From assembly GCA_014156375.1 (NCBI GenBank), contig RQJH01000002.1, positions 1,146,331-1,210,330 of the forward strand: 64,000 nt of DNA, written 5' to 3'. A program made the position numbers and the translations under genes. Shown here in pieces: positions 30,931 through 42,150 of this stretch. Source of the stretch: Enterobacteriaceae bacterium 89. Its GTDB lineage: Bacteria > Pseudomonadota > Gammaproteobacteria > Enterobacterales > Enterobacteriaceae. Below the pieces are notes generated by a model that was given only the letters and a program-made list of their open reading frames with translations, had not been told where the DNA came from and searched no databases. Position 1 is the first letter of the stretch. Every line of letters starts with the position of its first letter.

Positions 30931-30951
30931 GGAATTCCCCTTACAAAAAAA

Positions 30952-31422
30952 TCAGGCCTTAATAGCCTTCAATACATTAATCATTTCAAGCGCGGTCAGT
31001 GCAGCTTCTGCACCTTTGTTACCGGCCTTGGTGCCAGCGCGTTCGATGGCCTGTTCGATGCTTTCGGTAGTCAGAACACCAAAAGCAACCGGAATTTCGC
31101 TGTCCTGCGCAACGTGCAGCAGGCCGTTGCTTGCGCCACCGGCTACGTATTCAAAGTGAGCAGTACCGCCACGGATCACGGTGCCGAGCGCAATCACTGC
31201 GTCGTATTTACCGGTCTTCGCCAGTGCGCCTGCTGCCAGCGGCAGTTCGTATGCGCCCGGAACCCAGACAACGGTAATGTTTTTATCGTTCACCTGGCCA
31301 ATGCGTTTCAGGGCGTCGACCGCACCTTCCAGCAGGCTGTCATTGATGAAGTTGTTAAAACGCGCGATGGTGATGGCGACGCGGGCTTCAGGTGCCGCTA
31401 CGTTAGCTTCGATAATGTTCAT
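30952..31422 (-). CDS. ribH: 6,7-dimethyl-8-ribityllumazine synthase
   Basis: Penultimate step of riboflavin synthesis: joins the ribityl-aminouracil and the butanone phosphate. 156 residues, same as E. coli (named ribE or ribH). Conserved [27 protein letters not shown] and [14 protein letters not shown] with the catalytic His. Forms 60-mer capsids in related bacteria. It lies 88 bp after ribD. Confidence 0.97.
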   Translation of the reverse strand: MNIIEANVAAPEARVAITIARFNNFINDSLLEGAVDALKRIGQVNDKNITVVWVPGAYELPLAAGALAKTGKYDAVIALGTVIRGGTAHFEYVAGGASNGLLHVAQDSEIPVAFGVLTTESIEQAIERAGTKAGNKGAEAALTALEMINVLKAIKA

Positions 31423-31510
31423 ACTTTTCCTTTTGGGATTCGACTTACCCCATGAGGGGGGCGGATTTTATCATAATAATTTGCGCACCGCTTCCGATAT
31501 TCGGCAGCAA

Positions 31511-32614
31511 TTACGCGGGAATCAAATGCAAACAGAGATCCGGGCCAACGGGGCGGATCTCGCTGAAACTGAATTGGGGTGCATCAGCCAGTTTCTCAAG
31601 GCCTGGCAGCACACATAGCCCTCGCGCGTCGCTGCCTAACAGTTTAGGCGCAATGTACACAATCAGCTCATCGACCAGGCCTGCCTGCAGCAAAGCGCCG
31701 GCAAGCGCAGGACCGGCTTCAACCCAAATGCTGTTAATCTGCTGTTTGCCAAGCTGCATCATCATCAGCACCAGGTCAAGATGGCCGTTGTGCTCTGGGA
31801 TCGTCAGCGTCTTCACACTTTCCGGCCACTCGCGGGCGTCTTCTTTGGTGCGGGCAAACAGCGTTTCACCCGGCTGATGCACAATGCGGTGTTCCGGCGT
31901 GACGCGGTTCTGGCTGTCGATTACAATGCGCAGCGGCTGGCGCAGATTTTCCTGCGGGTAGCTTGCCTGAACGTCGGCACTGAGCTCTTCCCAGCGCACG
32001 GTCAGCGCCGGATCGTCTGCCAGCACGGTGGCGCTGCTGGTGAGAATGGCATGACTTTGCGCACGAAGACGCTGCACGTCGCGTCTTGCCTGCGGAGAAG
32101 TGATCCACTGGCTTTCGCCGCTCGCCATCGCGGTGCGGCCATCCAGCGATGCACCGAGCTTCAGCTGGATATACGGGAAACCGGTGCGCATCCGTTTGAG
32201 GAAGCCTTTATTCAGGGCTTCCGCTTCGCTCATCATCAACCCGTGGCTGACTTCAATCCCTTCCTGCTGAAGCCGATACAAGCCTCGCCCGGCAACCTGC
32301 GGGTTTGGATCCTGCATTGCGGCTACCACACGGCTAACGCCTGCGGAAATCAACGCTTCACAGCAGGGCGGCGTGCGCCCGTGATGGCTGCACGGCTCAA
32401 GCGTCACGTAGGCCGTCGCGCCTTTGGCTTTATCGCCCGCCATGCGCAGGGCATGAACTTCCGCGTGCGGCTCTCCGGCGCGATAGTGCGCACCTTCGCC
32501 GACAATTTCGCCGTCTTTAACAATCACACAGCCAACGCGCGGGTTAGGATGCGTAGTAAAACGTCCCTGGTTCGCCAGCTTCAGCGCACGCGCCATATAC
32601 ATTTCGTCGTGCAT
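31511..32614 (-). CDS. ribD: Bifunctional riboflavin deaminase/reductase RibD
   Basis: Deaminates the pyrimidine from GTP cyclohydrolase II and then reduces its ribosyl chain. 367 residues. N-terminal cytidine-deaminase-type zinc site: His50 and Glu52 in PHAEVHAL, Cys75 and Cys84 in PCSHHGRTPPC. C-terminal NADPH-dependent reductase from about residue 147 (LKLGASLDGRTAM). It starts 3 bp after nrdR. Confidence 0.97.
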   Translation of the reverse strand: MHDEMYMARALKLANQGRFTTHPNPRVGCVIVKDGEIVGEGAHYRAGEPHAEVHALRMAGDKAKGATAYVTLEPCSHHGRTPPCCEALISAGVSRVVAAMQDPNPQVAGRGLYRLQQEGIEVSHGLMMSEAEALNKGFLKRMRTGFPYIQLKLGASLDGRTAMASGESQWITSPQARRDVQRLRAQSHAILTSSATVLADDPALTVRWEELSADVQASYPQENLRQPLRIVIDSQNRVTPEHRIVHQPGETLFARTKEDAREWPESVKTLTIPEHNGHLDLVLMMMQLGKQQINSIWVEAGPALAGALLQAGLVDELIVYIAPKLLGSDARGLCVLPGLEKLADAPQFSFSEIRPVGPDLCLHLIPA

Positions 32615-32617
32615 TGA

Positions 32618-33130
<513 letters not shown>

Positions 33131-33210
33131 TCATTTTGAGACAATCCCCCGATGGGTTCGATTGTGATGCTGCTAACATAGAGCAGAGAAGATCTCTGAA
33201 AGGAACCCTA

Positions 33211-33756
33211 ATGATGACACGACGTTATGTACGACTGCTGGTCCTGAGTAGCCTGTTCTCCCTCAGCGCCTGTGCACAGCAAACCGAGGTTCGCCAGATG
33301 CAGAAAAGCGTCAGCGCGCTGAATCAGGACATGACCAAATTAAATAAAGAGACGGTAAAAATCGCGCAGCAGAACGCGCTGAATGCTAAATCATCCAGCG
33401 GGGTTTATCTGCTGCCGGGCTCGAACACGCCTGCCCGTCTGGAGAGCCAGATTGGCACCCTGAAGATGTCGTTGAGAAATATTGCGCAGAATGCCGACGG
33501 CATGCGCGTGACTCTGCGTATCAGCGGCGAATCCAACGATCCGCTGCCGGCCTTCAGCGGCACCGTCGAATGGGGTCAGATTCAGGGAACAACTGACAAC
33601 TATCAGGAAATCAACGTTAAAAACCAGCTGATCAACGCGCCGGCCAGCATTCTGGCGCCGAGCGATGTGGATATTCCTCTGCAGCTCAGCGGTGCCGATC
33701 CGAAGCAGCCGGTATTTGTGCGAATTCACGACATCCAGCCCGCCAACGCTCAGTAA
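33211..33756 (+). CDS. yajI: YajI-family lipoprotein
   Basis: A 181-residue predicted lipoprotein (E. coli 179) of unknown function. Signal peptide with lipobox LSAC and lipidated Cys21. A short coiled-coil (QTEVRQMQKSVSALNQDMTKLNKE) is followed by a beta-rich domain. Two adjacent ATGs exist; the first is better spaced from AAAGGAA. Followed by a REP hairpin. Confidence 0.92.
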   Translation: MMTRRYVRLLVLSSLFSLSACAQQTEVRQMQKSVSALNQDMTKLNKETVKIAQQNALNAKSSSGVYLLPGSNTPARLESQIGTLKMSLRNIAQNADGMRVTLRISGESNDPLPAFSGTVEWGQIQGTTDNYQEINVKNQLINAPASILAPSDVDIPLQLSGADPKQPVFVRIHDIQPANAQ

Positions 33757-33765
33757 AAGTCTGAT

Positions 33766-33789
33766 GCCGGATAGCGCAAACTATCCGGC
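33766..33789. repeat. Single REP-type hairpin downstream of yajI
   Basis: Perfect 9-bp stem GCCGGATAG (33766-33774) and CTATCCGGC (33781-33789) in the typical TGATGCCGGATAG...CCGGCC setting of enterobacterial REP elements. It may stabilise the yajI mRNA 3' end. Confidence 0.8.
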
Positions 33790-33936
33790 CCTTCCCTGCT
33801 CATTCGCTTACCCTTCGACATCTTCCGTCATCTTTTACTGATTTCCAGAAAAGGCTGGAAACATTTACCAGAATCCGTACAATCCCCGCCGAATCTACGC
33901 AAACGTGAACGCAATCGATTACGTGTATGATAGAAA

Positions 33937-33978
33937 TGTGAAACATCACATATTTTTGTGAGCAATGATTCTTATAAT
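33937..33978 (+). promoter_or_regulatory. CRP/CytR-type promoter of tsx
   Basis: A -10 TATAAT at 33973-33978 has no good -35. Centred near -41.5 is TGTGA-AACA-TCACA (33937-33950), a CRP-like site whose spacer is 4 instead of 6 bases. E. coli tsx is controlled by CRP and CytR, so activator dependence is expected. The rest of the yajI-tsx gap (33757-34062) apart from the REP shows nothing assignable. Confidence 0.55.
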
Positions 33979-34062
33979 AAGCGTCGCAGAAACGGTTACA
34001 TTTAGAAACGCTCTGGCGGATCTTTTCACTCCCCGAAAGGGAATTACAAAAGTGGCATCATG

Positions 34063-34956
34063 ATGAAAAAAACATTACTAGCAGCCGGTGCAGTGCTTGC
34101 GCTTTCCACCTCTTTCACGGCCAACGCAGCCGAAACCGCTAAGCCAGAGTATGTCTCTGACTGGTGGCACCAGAGCGTCAACGTGGTAGGCAGCTACCAC
34201 ACCCGCTTCGGACCAAAGATCAATAACGACGTGTACCTCGAGTACGAAGCGTTCGCTAAAAAAGACTGGTTCGATTTCTACGGCTACATCGATATTCCAA
34301 AAACCTTTGGCTGGGGCAACGGCAACGACAAAGGCGTCTGGGATGACGGTTCCCGTATGTTTATGGAAATCGAACCGCGCTTCTCTATCGACAAGCTGAC
34401 CGGTACCAGCCTGGCGTTTGGCCCGTTCAAAGAGTGGTACATCGCTAACAACTACATCTATGACATGGGTGCCCACGGCGACGACGCCAGCAAGCAGAGC
34501 ACCTGGTACATGGGTCTCGGTACCGATATCGACACCGGCCTGCCGATGAGCCTGTCTTTGAACGTGTATGCGAAATACCAGTGGCAGAACTACGGTGCGT
34601 CCAACGAGAACGAGTGGGATGGTTACCGCTTCAAGGTGAAATACTTCGTGCCAATCACCCAGCTGTGGGGCGGCCAGCTGAGCTACATCGGCTTCACCAA
34701 CTTTGACTGGGGTTCCGATCTGGGCGACGACAACTTTATCGATAACAACGGTAAACACGCACGTACCAGCAACTCCATCGCTTCCAGCCATATCCTGGCG
34801 CTGAACTACGATCACTGGCACTACTCTGTGGTTGCGCGTTACTGGCACAACGGTGGCCAGTGGAACGATGACGCAAGCCTGAACTTTGGCGATGGCGACT
34901 TCAGCGTTCGCTCCACCGGTTGGGGTGGCTACCTGGTTGTCGGTTACAACTTCTGA
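34063..34956 (+). CDS. tsx: Nucleoside-specific outer-membrane channel Tsx
   Basis: A 12-strand beta-barrel for nucleoside uptake, also a colicin K and phage T6 receptor in E. coli. 297 residues (E. coli 294). Signal peptide cleaved after TANA, near residue 22. The barrel ends with the C-terminal aromatic VVGYNF. ATG 34063 matches the E. coli start; an ATG three bases earlier adds one Met. Differences from E. coli concentrate in loop-like segments ([29 protein letters not shown]), as expected for exposed loops under phage selection. Confidence 0.96.
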   Translation: MKKTLLAAGAVLALSTSFTANAAETAKPEYVSDWWHQSVNVVGSYHTRFGPKINNDVYLEYEAFAKKDWFDFYGYIDIPKTFGWGNGNDKGVWDDGSRMFMEIEPRFSIDKLTGTSLAFGPFKEWYIANNYIYDMGAHGDDASKQSTWYMGLGTDIDTGLPMSLSLNVYAKYQWQNYGASNENEWDGYRFKVKYFVPITQLWGGQLSYIGFTNFDWGSDLGDDNFIDNNGKHARTSNSIASSHILALNYDHWHYSVVARYWHNGGQWNDDASLNFGDGDFSVRSTGWGGYLVVGYNF

Positions 34957-34968
34957 TACCAGGTCTGA

Positions 34969-35059
34969 CTGCCCGGTGACGCGTTGCTTACCGGGCCTAC
35001 GAAACCATCACGATCTTTTGATTTTGTAGGCCCGGTAAGCGCCAGCGCCACCGGGCAGT
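34969..35059. repeat. BIME: paired inverted REP elements after tsx
   Basis: Two REPs face each other: GCCCGGTGACGC...GCTTACCGGGCCTAC and GTAGGCCCGGTAAGCGCC...CACCGGGC, with a 24-bp spacer. Close relatives lie at 44731-44808 and 63046-63133. It fills the convergent gap between tsx and the M24-like gene. Confidence 0.88.
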
Positions 35060-35063
35060 TTCT

Positions 35064-36452
35064 TTATCTCACCACCAGCGCCTGAGTTTTATCCAGCAGC
35101 CACGGCCGCAGATAGCCCACCGTATTTGAAAACGGAAGCACACACTCCGGCAGCTTAATGCCAATCTCGCGGGTAATGTATTCCCGCCGCACCTGCACTC
35201 TCGCCCACAATTCCGGATACTCAACCGTCAGTTGCTGACGCAGCGCTTCGTCTGCCAACGCGACGGTATCTTCGATGCTTGCTCCGGCATAGCCGGCGCG
35301 GGAAGGAATAATATCGATTTGCAGGAGCATCCCGCTGGCGAGAGGGATATCAGAGCCCGGCGATACCGGTGAACACAGCCACTCTTCATCCGCCACCAGA
35401 TGGCCCGGATTGAGATGCCAGCGGTACTCCGCCTTGGGCAGCACGCCCTCGATAAGCTGATAAAGCTCACCGCCAGTCATGCCCGGACGAATGTTTTCGA
35501 GCCAGCTCACCACCGCCCGGAAATAAGGGATCGCGACGACATCGAGATAATCGCTGACCGCGTCCTGCAACTCCCCGGCATTCTCCACAACGTAGGCCGC
35601 GCGACTGCTCAGCCCCCCTTTATAGCTGGTGGTCAGAGAGAACTTATCGCCGCGCTGAACCTGTTTGTCAGACGGGTAAAGATTGGCGTTGGCAAAACGG
35701 TCGCCCGTTGCCGCAATCGTCACCACGTTATTTGGCTGCCCGTCGGCGGCAAGCAGGCAGGCAATCTGCTTTTCAGTTTTGCCCAGCTCAACCGCATTCA
35801 GCGCCGCCAGAATCGCGGTCGAGGCCAGATTAGCCCCGTATTCATAATGCGCGAGCTCATTGGCGTTATTGATGGCCCGCGCCCCTTCGGCCGGGGATAT
35901 AAAAATCCCGGTCGCATTGCGCAGTTCAGCCCCCGGTGCGGCTTCACGAATGGCATCGACGATAAACGCCGGAATATCAAACATCTGCCGGGTATTATCA
36001 TTCATGCCCGTAAACAGCTTCCAGCCCGCCAGGCCCAGGCGGCCAGCCACAATTCCCGCACTGCGTAAGACATCCGGCAGCGGCTGGGTGTTATCCATCG
36101 GCTGATTAGGGAGAGAAAACCACGGTGCATGCAGCACGCGGTTTTTCAGCCGGGCATGAGGAGCCAGCTTGAGGTTTTCGTTCCCGAGAACCAGCACCGC
36201 TTCGCCGTCCTGATGCAGCACCAGCAATGCTTCTTCAAAGCGGGGAATAAAGCCGGTGAGATATTCGAAGTTGCCGCCGTGCTCTTTGTCGGCATAGACG
36301 ATCAGTGTATCCAGCCCCTGCTGGCGCATCCTTTCAAGCACTCGAGTTTTGCGCTCTGCCAGCGTGGCGTCACTCAAGGTGATGGACTGGAGTCCTGTCC
36401 AGCTTTGCGGCTGCCGAACGCTCTTAAGGTGAATCTGATGATGTGCGGTCAT
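35064..36452 (-). CDS. M24 (aminopeptidase P/creatinase)-fold protein with incomplete metal site
   Basis: A 462-residue protein with an N-terminal creatinase-type domain (GLDTLIVYADKEHGGNFEYLTGF) and a C-terminal pita-bread domain. In catalytic M24 peptidases five metal ligands (Asp, Asp, His, Glu, Glu) are needed. Here the Asp-bearing strand reads GDKFSLTTSYKGG (268-280) without the Asp pair. His351 (NPGH) and Glu394 (SIEDT) remain, and the first Glu is replaced in LQIDIIPS. It may be a non-peptidase hydrolase, as creatinase is, or non-catalytic. It replaces yajD of the E. coli order. Starts at MTAHHQIHLK with AGGGAA upstream. Confidence 0.8.
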   Translation of the reverse strand: MTAHHQIHLKSVRQPQSWTGLQSITLSDATLAERKTRVLERMRQQGLDTLIVYADKEHGGNFEYLTGFIPRFEEALLVLHQDGEAVLVLGNENLKLAPHARLKNRVLHAPWFSLPNQPMDNTQPLPDVLRSAGIVAGRLGLAGWKLFTGMNDNTRQMFDIPAFIVDAIREAAPGAELRNATGIFISPAEGARAINNANELAHYEYGANLASTAILAALNAVELGKTEKQIACLLAADGQPNNVVTIAATGDRFANANLYPSDKQVQRGDKFSLTTSYKGGLSSRAAYVVENAGELQDAVSDYLDVVAIPYFRAVVSWLENIRPGMTGGELYQLIEGVLPKAEYRWHLNPGHLVADEEWLCSPVSPGSDIPLASGMLLQIDIIPSRAGYAGASIEDTVALADEALRQQLTVEYPELWARVQVRREYITREIGIKLPECVLPFSNTVGYLRPWLLDKTQALVVR

Positions 36453-36541
36453 TTCCCTGTGACTTCCCGTGTGATGGAGACAAGCCATCACCATACCCGG
36501 AAGAGAGGGCCGAGTGGGAAAAATTGTGCTGGAATTTGACC

Positions 36542-37240
36542 TTAGCGGGAGTCACGATCCTCGCAGCGAACTTTACGCAGGAAATCGTTCAGTGAGCGGT
36601 CGGCGCGCTCACTGAAACGCCGCCCGGTGCCGGTGACCGTCAGGCAGCGATCGAGGCGAAAGCTGCGGTAATCTTCCCGACGTTCACACCAGGCCACCAG
36701 CAGCCAGTGTTCGCCCCAGAAGAACAGCCCCAGCGGCTGCACGTCGCGCCAGGAGAGCTGACCTGCTTCATCACGATAATGCAATGCCAGCACTTCCTGA
36801 TGAGAGATAGCCTGATGGATATGGTCAAAGCGGCTTTTGCTGAACCCCTGTTCGCCAAAATCCGGCGCGAAGATCCTCGACTGCTCCGCACGACGGCGGC
36901 TTTCCGCAGGCAGGATCGCCAGCAGTTTTTCCTGCGCGGACTCCAGCGAAAGCGACAGGGAATCGCCGCCCCAGGTGCGCAGCAGACGGATAGCCACCAT
37001 CATCGCCTCTGACTCCTGCGGCGTCAGCATCAGCGGCGGCAGGTGGTAACCCTCCATCAGGCGATAGCCACTTCCGGCCTCGCCCTCCACCGGCACGCCA
37101 GAGAGCGAGAGATCCTGAATGTCCCGGTAGATAGTCCTCGGCGACACGTTCAGCCGTTCCGCCAATAGCGCAGCCGTCGTTAACCTCCTGCCCCGCAGGA
37201 TTTGCACTATCTGAAACAAACGATCGGCGCGCCGGGACAT
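36542..37240 (-). CDS. WYL-domain (YafY/DeoR-type) regulator
   Basis: A 232-residue regulator. N-terminal HTH_11 winged helix (about residues 5-60, LTTAALLAERLNVSPRTIYRDIQDLSLSG) is followed by a WYL domain (about 130-215) with LHYRDEAGQ. WYL domains sense nucleic acid or small ligands. It follows the VOC gene by 15 bp on the same strand and probably regulates the pair through the palindrome upstream. Confidence 0.88.
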   Translation of the reverse strand: MSRRADRLFQIVQILRGRRLTTAALLAERLNVSPRTIYRDIQDLSLSGVPVEGEAGSGYRLMEGYHLPPLMLTPQESEAMMVAIRLLRTWGGDSLSLSLESAQEKLLAILPAESRRRAEQSRIFAPDFGEQGFSKSRFDHIHQAISHQEVLALHYRDEAGQLSWRDVQPLGLFFWGEHWLLVAWCERREDYRSFRLDRCLTVTGTGRRFSERADRSLNDFLRKVRCEDRDSR

Positions 37241-37255
37241 GGTCACTCCATCAGA

Positions 37256-37621
37256 TTACGCTTCAGGCTGATGCAGCCCGATGCGGTTGCCTTCGCTGTC
37301 AGTAAACAGCGCGATAGTGCCAATTCCTTTCGGAAGCACCAGCGGCCCGAACACGCACTCGCCGCCCGCTGTTGCAATACGCTCAAGCGTCGTCTTCAGG
37401 TTCGGGGTATGAAGATAAATAATACAGCCTTCCGCCGAAGGGGAGAAATGGTCGAACTTAACCAGCGCCCCTCCGGTTGCCGTTTCCTCATGCGGGAACA
37501 CAGCCATTTCAGCGCCTTCCATTTTTTCGTGGCGCAGGGAAATCTGCATCGCCTGCTCGTAAAAAGCTGCGGCGCGAGTGAGATCGGATACGGGAATTTC
37601 AAACCAGTTGATGATGTTCAT
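37256..37621 (-). CDS. VOC-superfamily (glyoxalase/bleomycin-resistance fold) protein
   Basis: A 121-residue single VOC module pair: NIINWFEIPVSDLTRAAAFYEQ and the second beta-alpha-beta-beta-beta unit ending DSEGNRIGLHQPEA. Members act on aldehydes, catechols or antibiotics through a divalent metal; the substrate is unknown here. First gene of a two-gene operon with the WYL regulator. Confidence 0.87.
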   Translation of the reverse strand: MNIINWFEIPVSDLTRAAAFYEQAMQISLRHEKMEGAEMAVFPHEETATGGALVKFDHFSPSAEGCIIYLHTPNLKTTLERIATAGGECVFGPLVLPKGIGTIALFTDSEGNRIGLHQPEA

Positions 37622-37671
37622 AATGACTCCGCTATGTGATTGGGTGACTTCACGGAGAGCATAAAACAGGG

Positions 37672-37695
37672 CTACTGACAGCGTACTGTCAGTAG
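37672..37695 (-). promoter_or_regulatory. Candidate operator of the VOC/WYL pair
   Basis: A perfect inverted repeat CTACTGACAG (37672-37681) and CTGTCAGTAG (37686-37695) around CGTA, 50 bp upstream of the VOC start codon. It lies just outside the secDF terminator. Its symmetry and place suit binding of the WYL regulator as a dimer. The ACTGACA/TGTCAGT arms do not match a site I can name. Confidence 0.65.
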
Positions 37696-37704
37696 TGTTG
37701 AGCC

Positions 37705-37737
37705 GAAAAAAAACCGCAGCACGAAGGCTGCGGTTTT
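37705..37737 (-). terminator. Terminator of queA-tgt-yajC-secDF
   Basis: Stem AAAACCGCAGC (37710-37720) and GCTGCGGTTTT (37727-37737), read on the minus strand and followed by a run of eight T before CGGC. It is 20 bp after secF. Confidence 0.9.
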
Positions 37738-37756
37738 CTGCATCACGATGGATGGC

Positions 37757-38728
37757 TTACGGCAGGATCGAAGGCTGATCGGCGCCTTCTTTCTCCACTT
37801 TCTGCTGCAGCAGGTGCTCGCGCTTCATCCCGAGCTTCAGCGCCAGCGCGGAAGCTACGTAGATAGAAGATGCCGTACCGATGGAAACACCGATAAGCAT
37901 GGTCAGGGAGAAGCCTTTCAGCATCGCGCCACCGAACAGGAACAGCATCAGGATCACCATTAAGGTGGTACCGGAGGTGATCAAGGTACGGTGCAGCGTC
38001 TGAGTCAGGGACACGTTAAAGATTTCGTAAGGCGTACCGCGACGAATTTTGCGGAAGTTTTCACGAATACGGTCCGAAACCACGATGCTGTCGTTAAGCG
38101 AGTAGCCGATAACGGACATCAGCGACGCCACAATGGTGAGGTCAATCTCGATGTGGAACAGCGAGAGGATCCCCATGGTGATCACCACGTCGTGCGCAAG
38201 GGAGATAACTACCCCTGCCGCCAGACGCCATTCGAAGCGGAAGCCAACGTAAACGAGGATTGAGATCAGCGCCACCAGCAGCGCCATCGCGCCGTTAGTA
38301 GCCAGATCTGCACCCACGCTAGGGCCGACAAACTCGATACGCTTAACGGCCGCGTTCTGGCTGCTGTCTGCGTTGATCACGGTCAGCACTTTGCTACCGA
38401 GTTCCTGCCCGCCGTTTTCACCTTTCGCAGGCGGCATACGCACCATGATGTCGCGGCTGCTACCAAAGTTCTGCACCAGCGGCTCGGCGAAGCCTGCTTT
38501 CTGCAGGGCTTCACGCGTCTGATCCAGATCGACCGGTTTTTCCAGGCTGATTTCAATGACGGTACCGCCGGTGAAATCGAGACCCCAGTTAAAGCCTTTC
38601 ACGCCGATGATGATGACGGAAAGCACCAGCAGCAGGCCCGAAATGCCGAAGGCCCAGTAGTCCCAGCGCATAAAGTCATAGACTTTACGGCCGTGGTTCA
38701 ATTGTTCAACAGTATATTCCTGTGCCAC
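37757..38728 (-). CDS. secF: Protein translocase subunit SecF
   Basis: Inner-membrane partner of SecD; uses the proton gradient to pull preproteins through SecYEG. 323 residues as in E. coli. Six spans with the conserved [16 protein letters not shown] and [17 protein letters not shown] segments. It is 10 bp after secD. Confidence 0.97.
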   Translation of the reverse strand: MAQEYTVEQLNHGRKVYDFMRWDYWAFGISGLLLVLSVIIIGVKGFNWGLDFTGGTVIEISLEKPVDLDQTREALQKAGFAEPLVQNFGSSRDIMVRMPPAKGENGGQELGSKVLTVINADSSQNAAVKRIEFVGPSVGADLATNGAMALLVALISILVYVGFRFEWRLAAGVVISLAHDVVITMGILSLFHIEIDLTIVASLMSVIGYSLNDSIVVSDRIRENFRKIRRGTPYEIFNVSLTQTLHRTLITSGTTLMVILMLFLFGGAMLKGFSLTMLIGVSIGTASSIYVASALALKLGMKREHLLQQKVEKEGADQPSILP

Positions 38729-38738
38729 AACGCACTCC

Positions 38739-40586
38739 TCAGATAGACAGCTTGTTGATGCGTTTGCCGCCGTACAACAGGTTTACGATGGCACGGGTGC
38801 CGACGATCGCGGTAAACATGGAAGTCGCCACACCGATACCGGTAGTGATGGCGAAGCCTTTGATCGCGCCGGTACCGACTGCGTACAGGATGATAACTTT
38901 AATCAGCGTGGTCACGTTCGCATCAAAGATGGAGCTAAATGCACCGCTATAGCCTTCAGCGATCGCCTGCTGGACGGTACGTCCGTTGCTAAGCTCTTCC
39001 TTAATACGTTCGTTAATCAGTACGTTGGCGTCGACCGCCACCGCAAGGGTTAACACGATACCTGCAATCCCCGGCATGGTCAGCGTTGCCCCCGGCAGCA
39101 GCGACATGATACCGACAATCAGTACCAGGTTCGCAATCAGCGCAGACGTCGCGATCAGACCAAACTTCTTATAGAAGACGATCATGAACAGGATAGAGAT
39201 ACCCAGACCTGCCAGACAGGCTTCCAGACCCTGCTGGATGTTCTGCATCCCCAGAGTTGGACCGATGGTACGTTCTTCCACGATCTGGATTGGCGCAATC
39301 AGCGCACCGGCACGCAGCAGCAGAGAGAGCTGACGCGCTTCGTTCGGGTTGCTGATACCGGTGATACGGAAGCTGTTACCCAGACGAGACTGGATATTGG
39401 CGATGTTAATCACCTCTTCCTCTTTCACCAGCACGGCACGGCCATTGGCATCTTTCTTACCGCTGTCTTTGTACTCCACGAACAGGGTCGCCATCGGCTT
39501 ACCGATGTTGTCCTTGGTGAAGTTAGACATAATGTTACCACCAGCGCTGTCGAGCGAGATGTTAACCTGCGGCTGGTTGTATTCGTCCTGGCTGGAAGTG
39601 GAGTCGGTGATATGGTCACCGGTCAGGATCACACGTTTGTACAGCACAACCGGCTGGCCTTCACGGGTGTTCTTCACTTCAGAGTCGCCCGGCACGCGGC
39701 CAGCAGCGGCAGCAGCCTGATCGACGTTAGAGTTCACCAGACGGAATTCGAGGGTTGCGGTTGCACCCAGAATCTCTTTCGCACGAGCGGTATCCTGAAT
39801 ACCCGGCAGCTCAACCACGATGCGGTCTGCACCCTGGCGCTGTACCAGAGGTTCAGCAACGCCCAGTTGGTTGACACGGTTACGCAGGATGTTGATGTTC
39901 TGCTGGACGGCATATTCACGCGCTTCGTTCAGACGAGCGTCGGTCATCACCGCACGCAGCTGGTTGTCACCCTGCTTGGTGATCACCATATCGCGGTGGC
40001 GCGGAGTCAGATAATCCACCGCCTGGTTACGTGCCGCGCTGTCGCGGAAGGTCACGCTCAGACCGTAGTTGTCTTCTTTACGAACGGTAGTGTACGGGAT
40101 GCCTTTTTCACGCAGGTCGCTGCGCAGGCCATCGATGTTTTGTTCCTGCAGTTTGCCAAGCGCGGTATCCATGTCGACTTCCATCAGGAAGTGCACGCCG
40201 CCACGCAGATCGAGACCGAGTTTCATCGGCTCTGCGGAAATAGCGGATAACCAGCGCGGCGTTGCCGGAGCAAGGTTTAACGCCACGACATACTTGTCAC
40301 CCAGCTCGCCCATCAGGGCTTCGCGCGCGCGCAGCTGAGTGTCAGTGGAGTCGAAGCGAGCAAGAATTGCGCCCTCTTCCAGTGCCACAGACTTAGCGGT
40401 AATTTTTTCTTCTTGTAACGTTTTCTGGACCTGGATCAGCGTTTGCTCACTGGCGGCGACACCGCGCGCGCCAGTGATCTGAACAGCCGGATCCTCACCA
40501 TACAGGTTGGGAAGTGCGTAAAGCAGGCCGACGATAATCACGACGACCAGCATAATGTACTTCCACAAAGGATAACGGTTTAACAC
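38739..40586 (-). CDS. secD: Protein translocase subunit SecD
   Basis: Inner-membrane protein with a large periplasmic P1 domain, 615 residues as in E. coli. Conserved [15 protein letters not shown] and, in the transmembrane part, [18 protein letters not shown] with the proton-relay Asp. Second last gene of the queA-tgt-yajC-secD-secF operon. Confidence 0.97.
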   Translation of the reverse strand: MLNRYPLWKYIMLVVVIIVGLLYALPNLYGEDPAVQITGARGVAASEQTLIQVQKTLQEEKITAKSVALEEGAILARFDSTDTQLRAREALMGELGDKYVVALNLAPATPRWLSAISAEPMKLGLDLRGGVHFLMEVDMDTALGKLQEQNIDGLRSDLREKGIPYTTVRKEDNYGLSVTFRDSAARNQAVDYLTPRHRDMVITKQGDNQLRAVMTDARLNEAREYAVQQNINILRNRVNQLGVAEPLVQRQGADRIVVELPGIQDTARAKEILGATATLEFRLVNSNVDQAAAAAGRVPGDSEVKNTREGQPVVLYKRVILTGDHITDSTSSQDEYNQPQVNISLDSAGGNIMSNFTKDNIGKPMATLFVEYKDSGKKDANGRAVLVKEEEVINIANIQSRLGNSFRITGISNPNEARQLSLLLRAGALIAPIQIVEERTIGPTLGMQNIQQGLEACLAGLGISILFMIVFYKKFGLIATSALIANLVLIVGIMSLLPGATLTMPGIAGIVLTLAVAVDANVLINERIKEELSNGRTVQQAIAEGYSGAFSSIFDANVTTLIKVIILYAVGTGAIKGFAITTGIGVATSMFTAIVGTRAIVNLLYGGKRINKLSI

Positions 40587-40613
40587 GGCAGTTCCCTTTG
40601 GGAAAACAATAAA

Positions 40614-40946
40614 TTACAGCGCCTTCATCGTGCCTTTCGGCAGAACGGCAGCTACGAAATCACGTTTGATAACCACTTCAGTGGTGTCGTTCAGCGCGAT
40701 AGCAATGTAGCCGGCTTCAGCTACTTTGGTTACGCGACCGACCAGGCCACCGTTAGTCAGCACTTCATCACCTTTAGCGATGGAGTCCATCAGCTTTTTA
40801 TGCTCTTTGGTGCGCTTCTGCTGTGGACGCAGGATCATGAAATAGAAAATCAGACCGAACACCACCAGCATCAGGATCAGCGACATTGGGCTGCTCTGCC
40901 CAGGTGCACCAGTAGCGGCTACCGCATCAGAAATAAAAAAGCTCAT
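40614..40946 (-). CDS. yajC: Sec translocon accessory subunit YajC
   Basis: 110 residues as in E. coli; one membrane helix (SLILMLVVFGLIFYFMILRPQQKR) followed by a cytoplasmic domain. Associates with SecDF and, in E. coli structures, with AcrB. It lies between tgt and secD. Confidence 0.96.
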   Translation of the reverse strand: MSFFISDAVAATGAPGQSSPMSLILMLVVFGLIFYFMILRPQQKRTKEHKKLMDSIAKGDEVLTNGGLVGRVTKVAEAGYIAIALNDTTEVVIKRDFVAAVLPKGTMKAL

Positions 40947-40968
40947 TCAATTTCCCTCATTATTAAAA

Positions 40969-42150
<1,182 letters not shown>

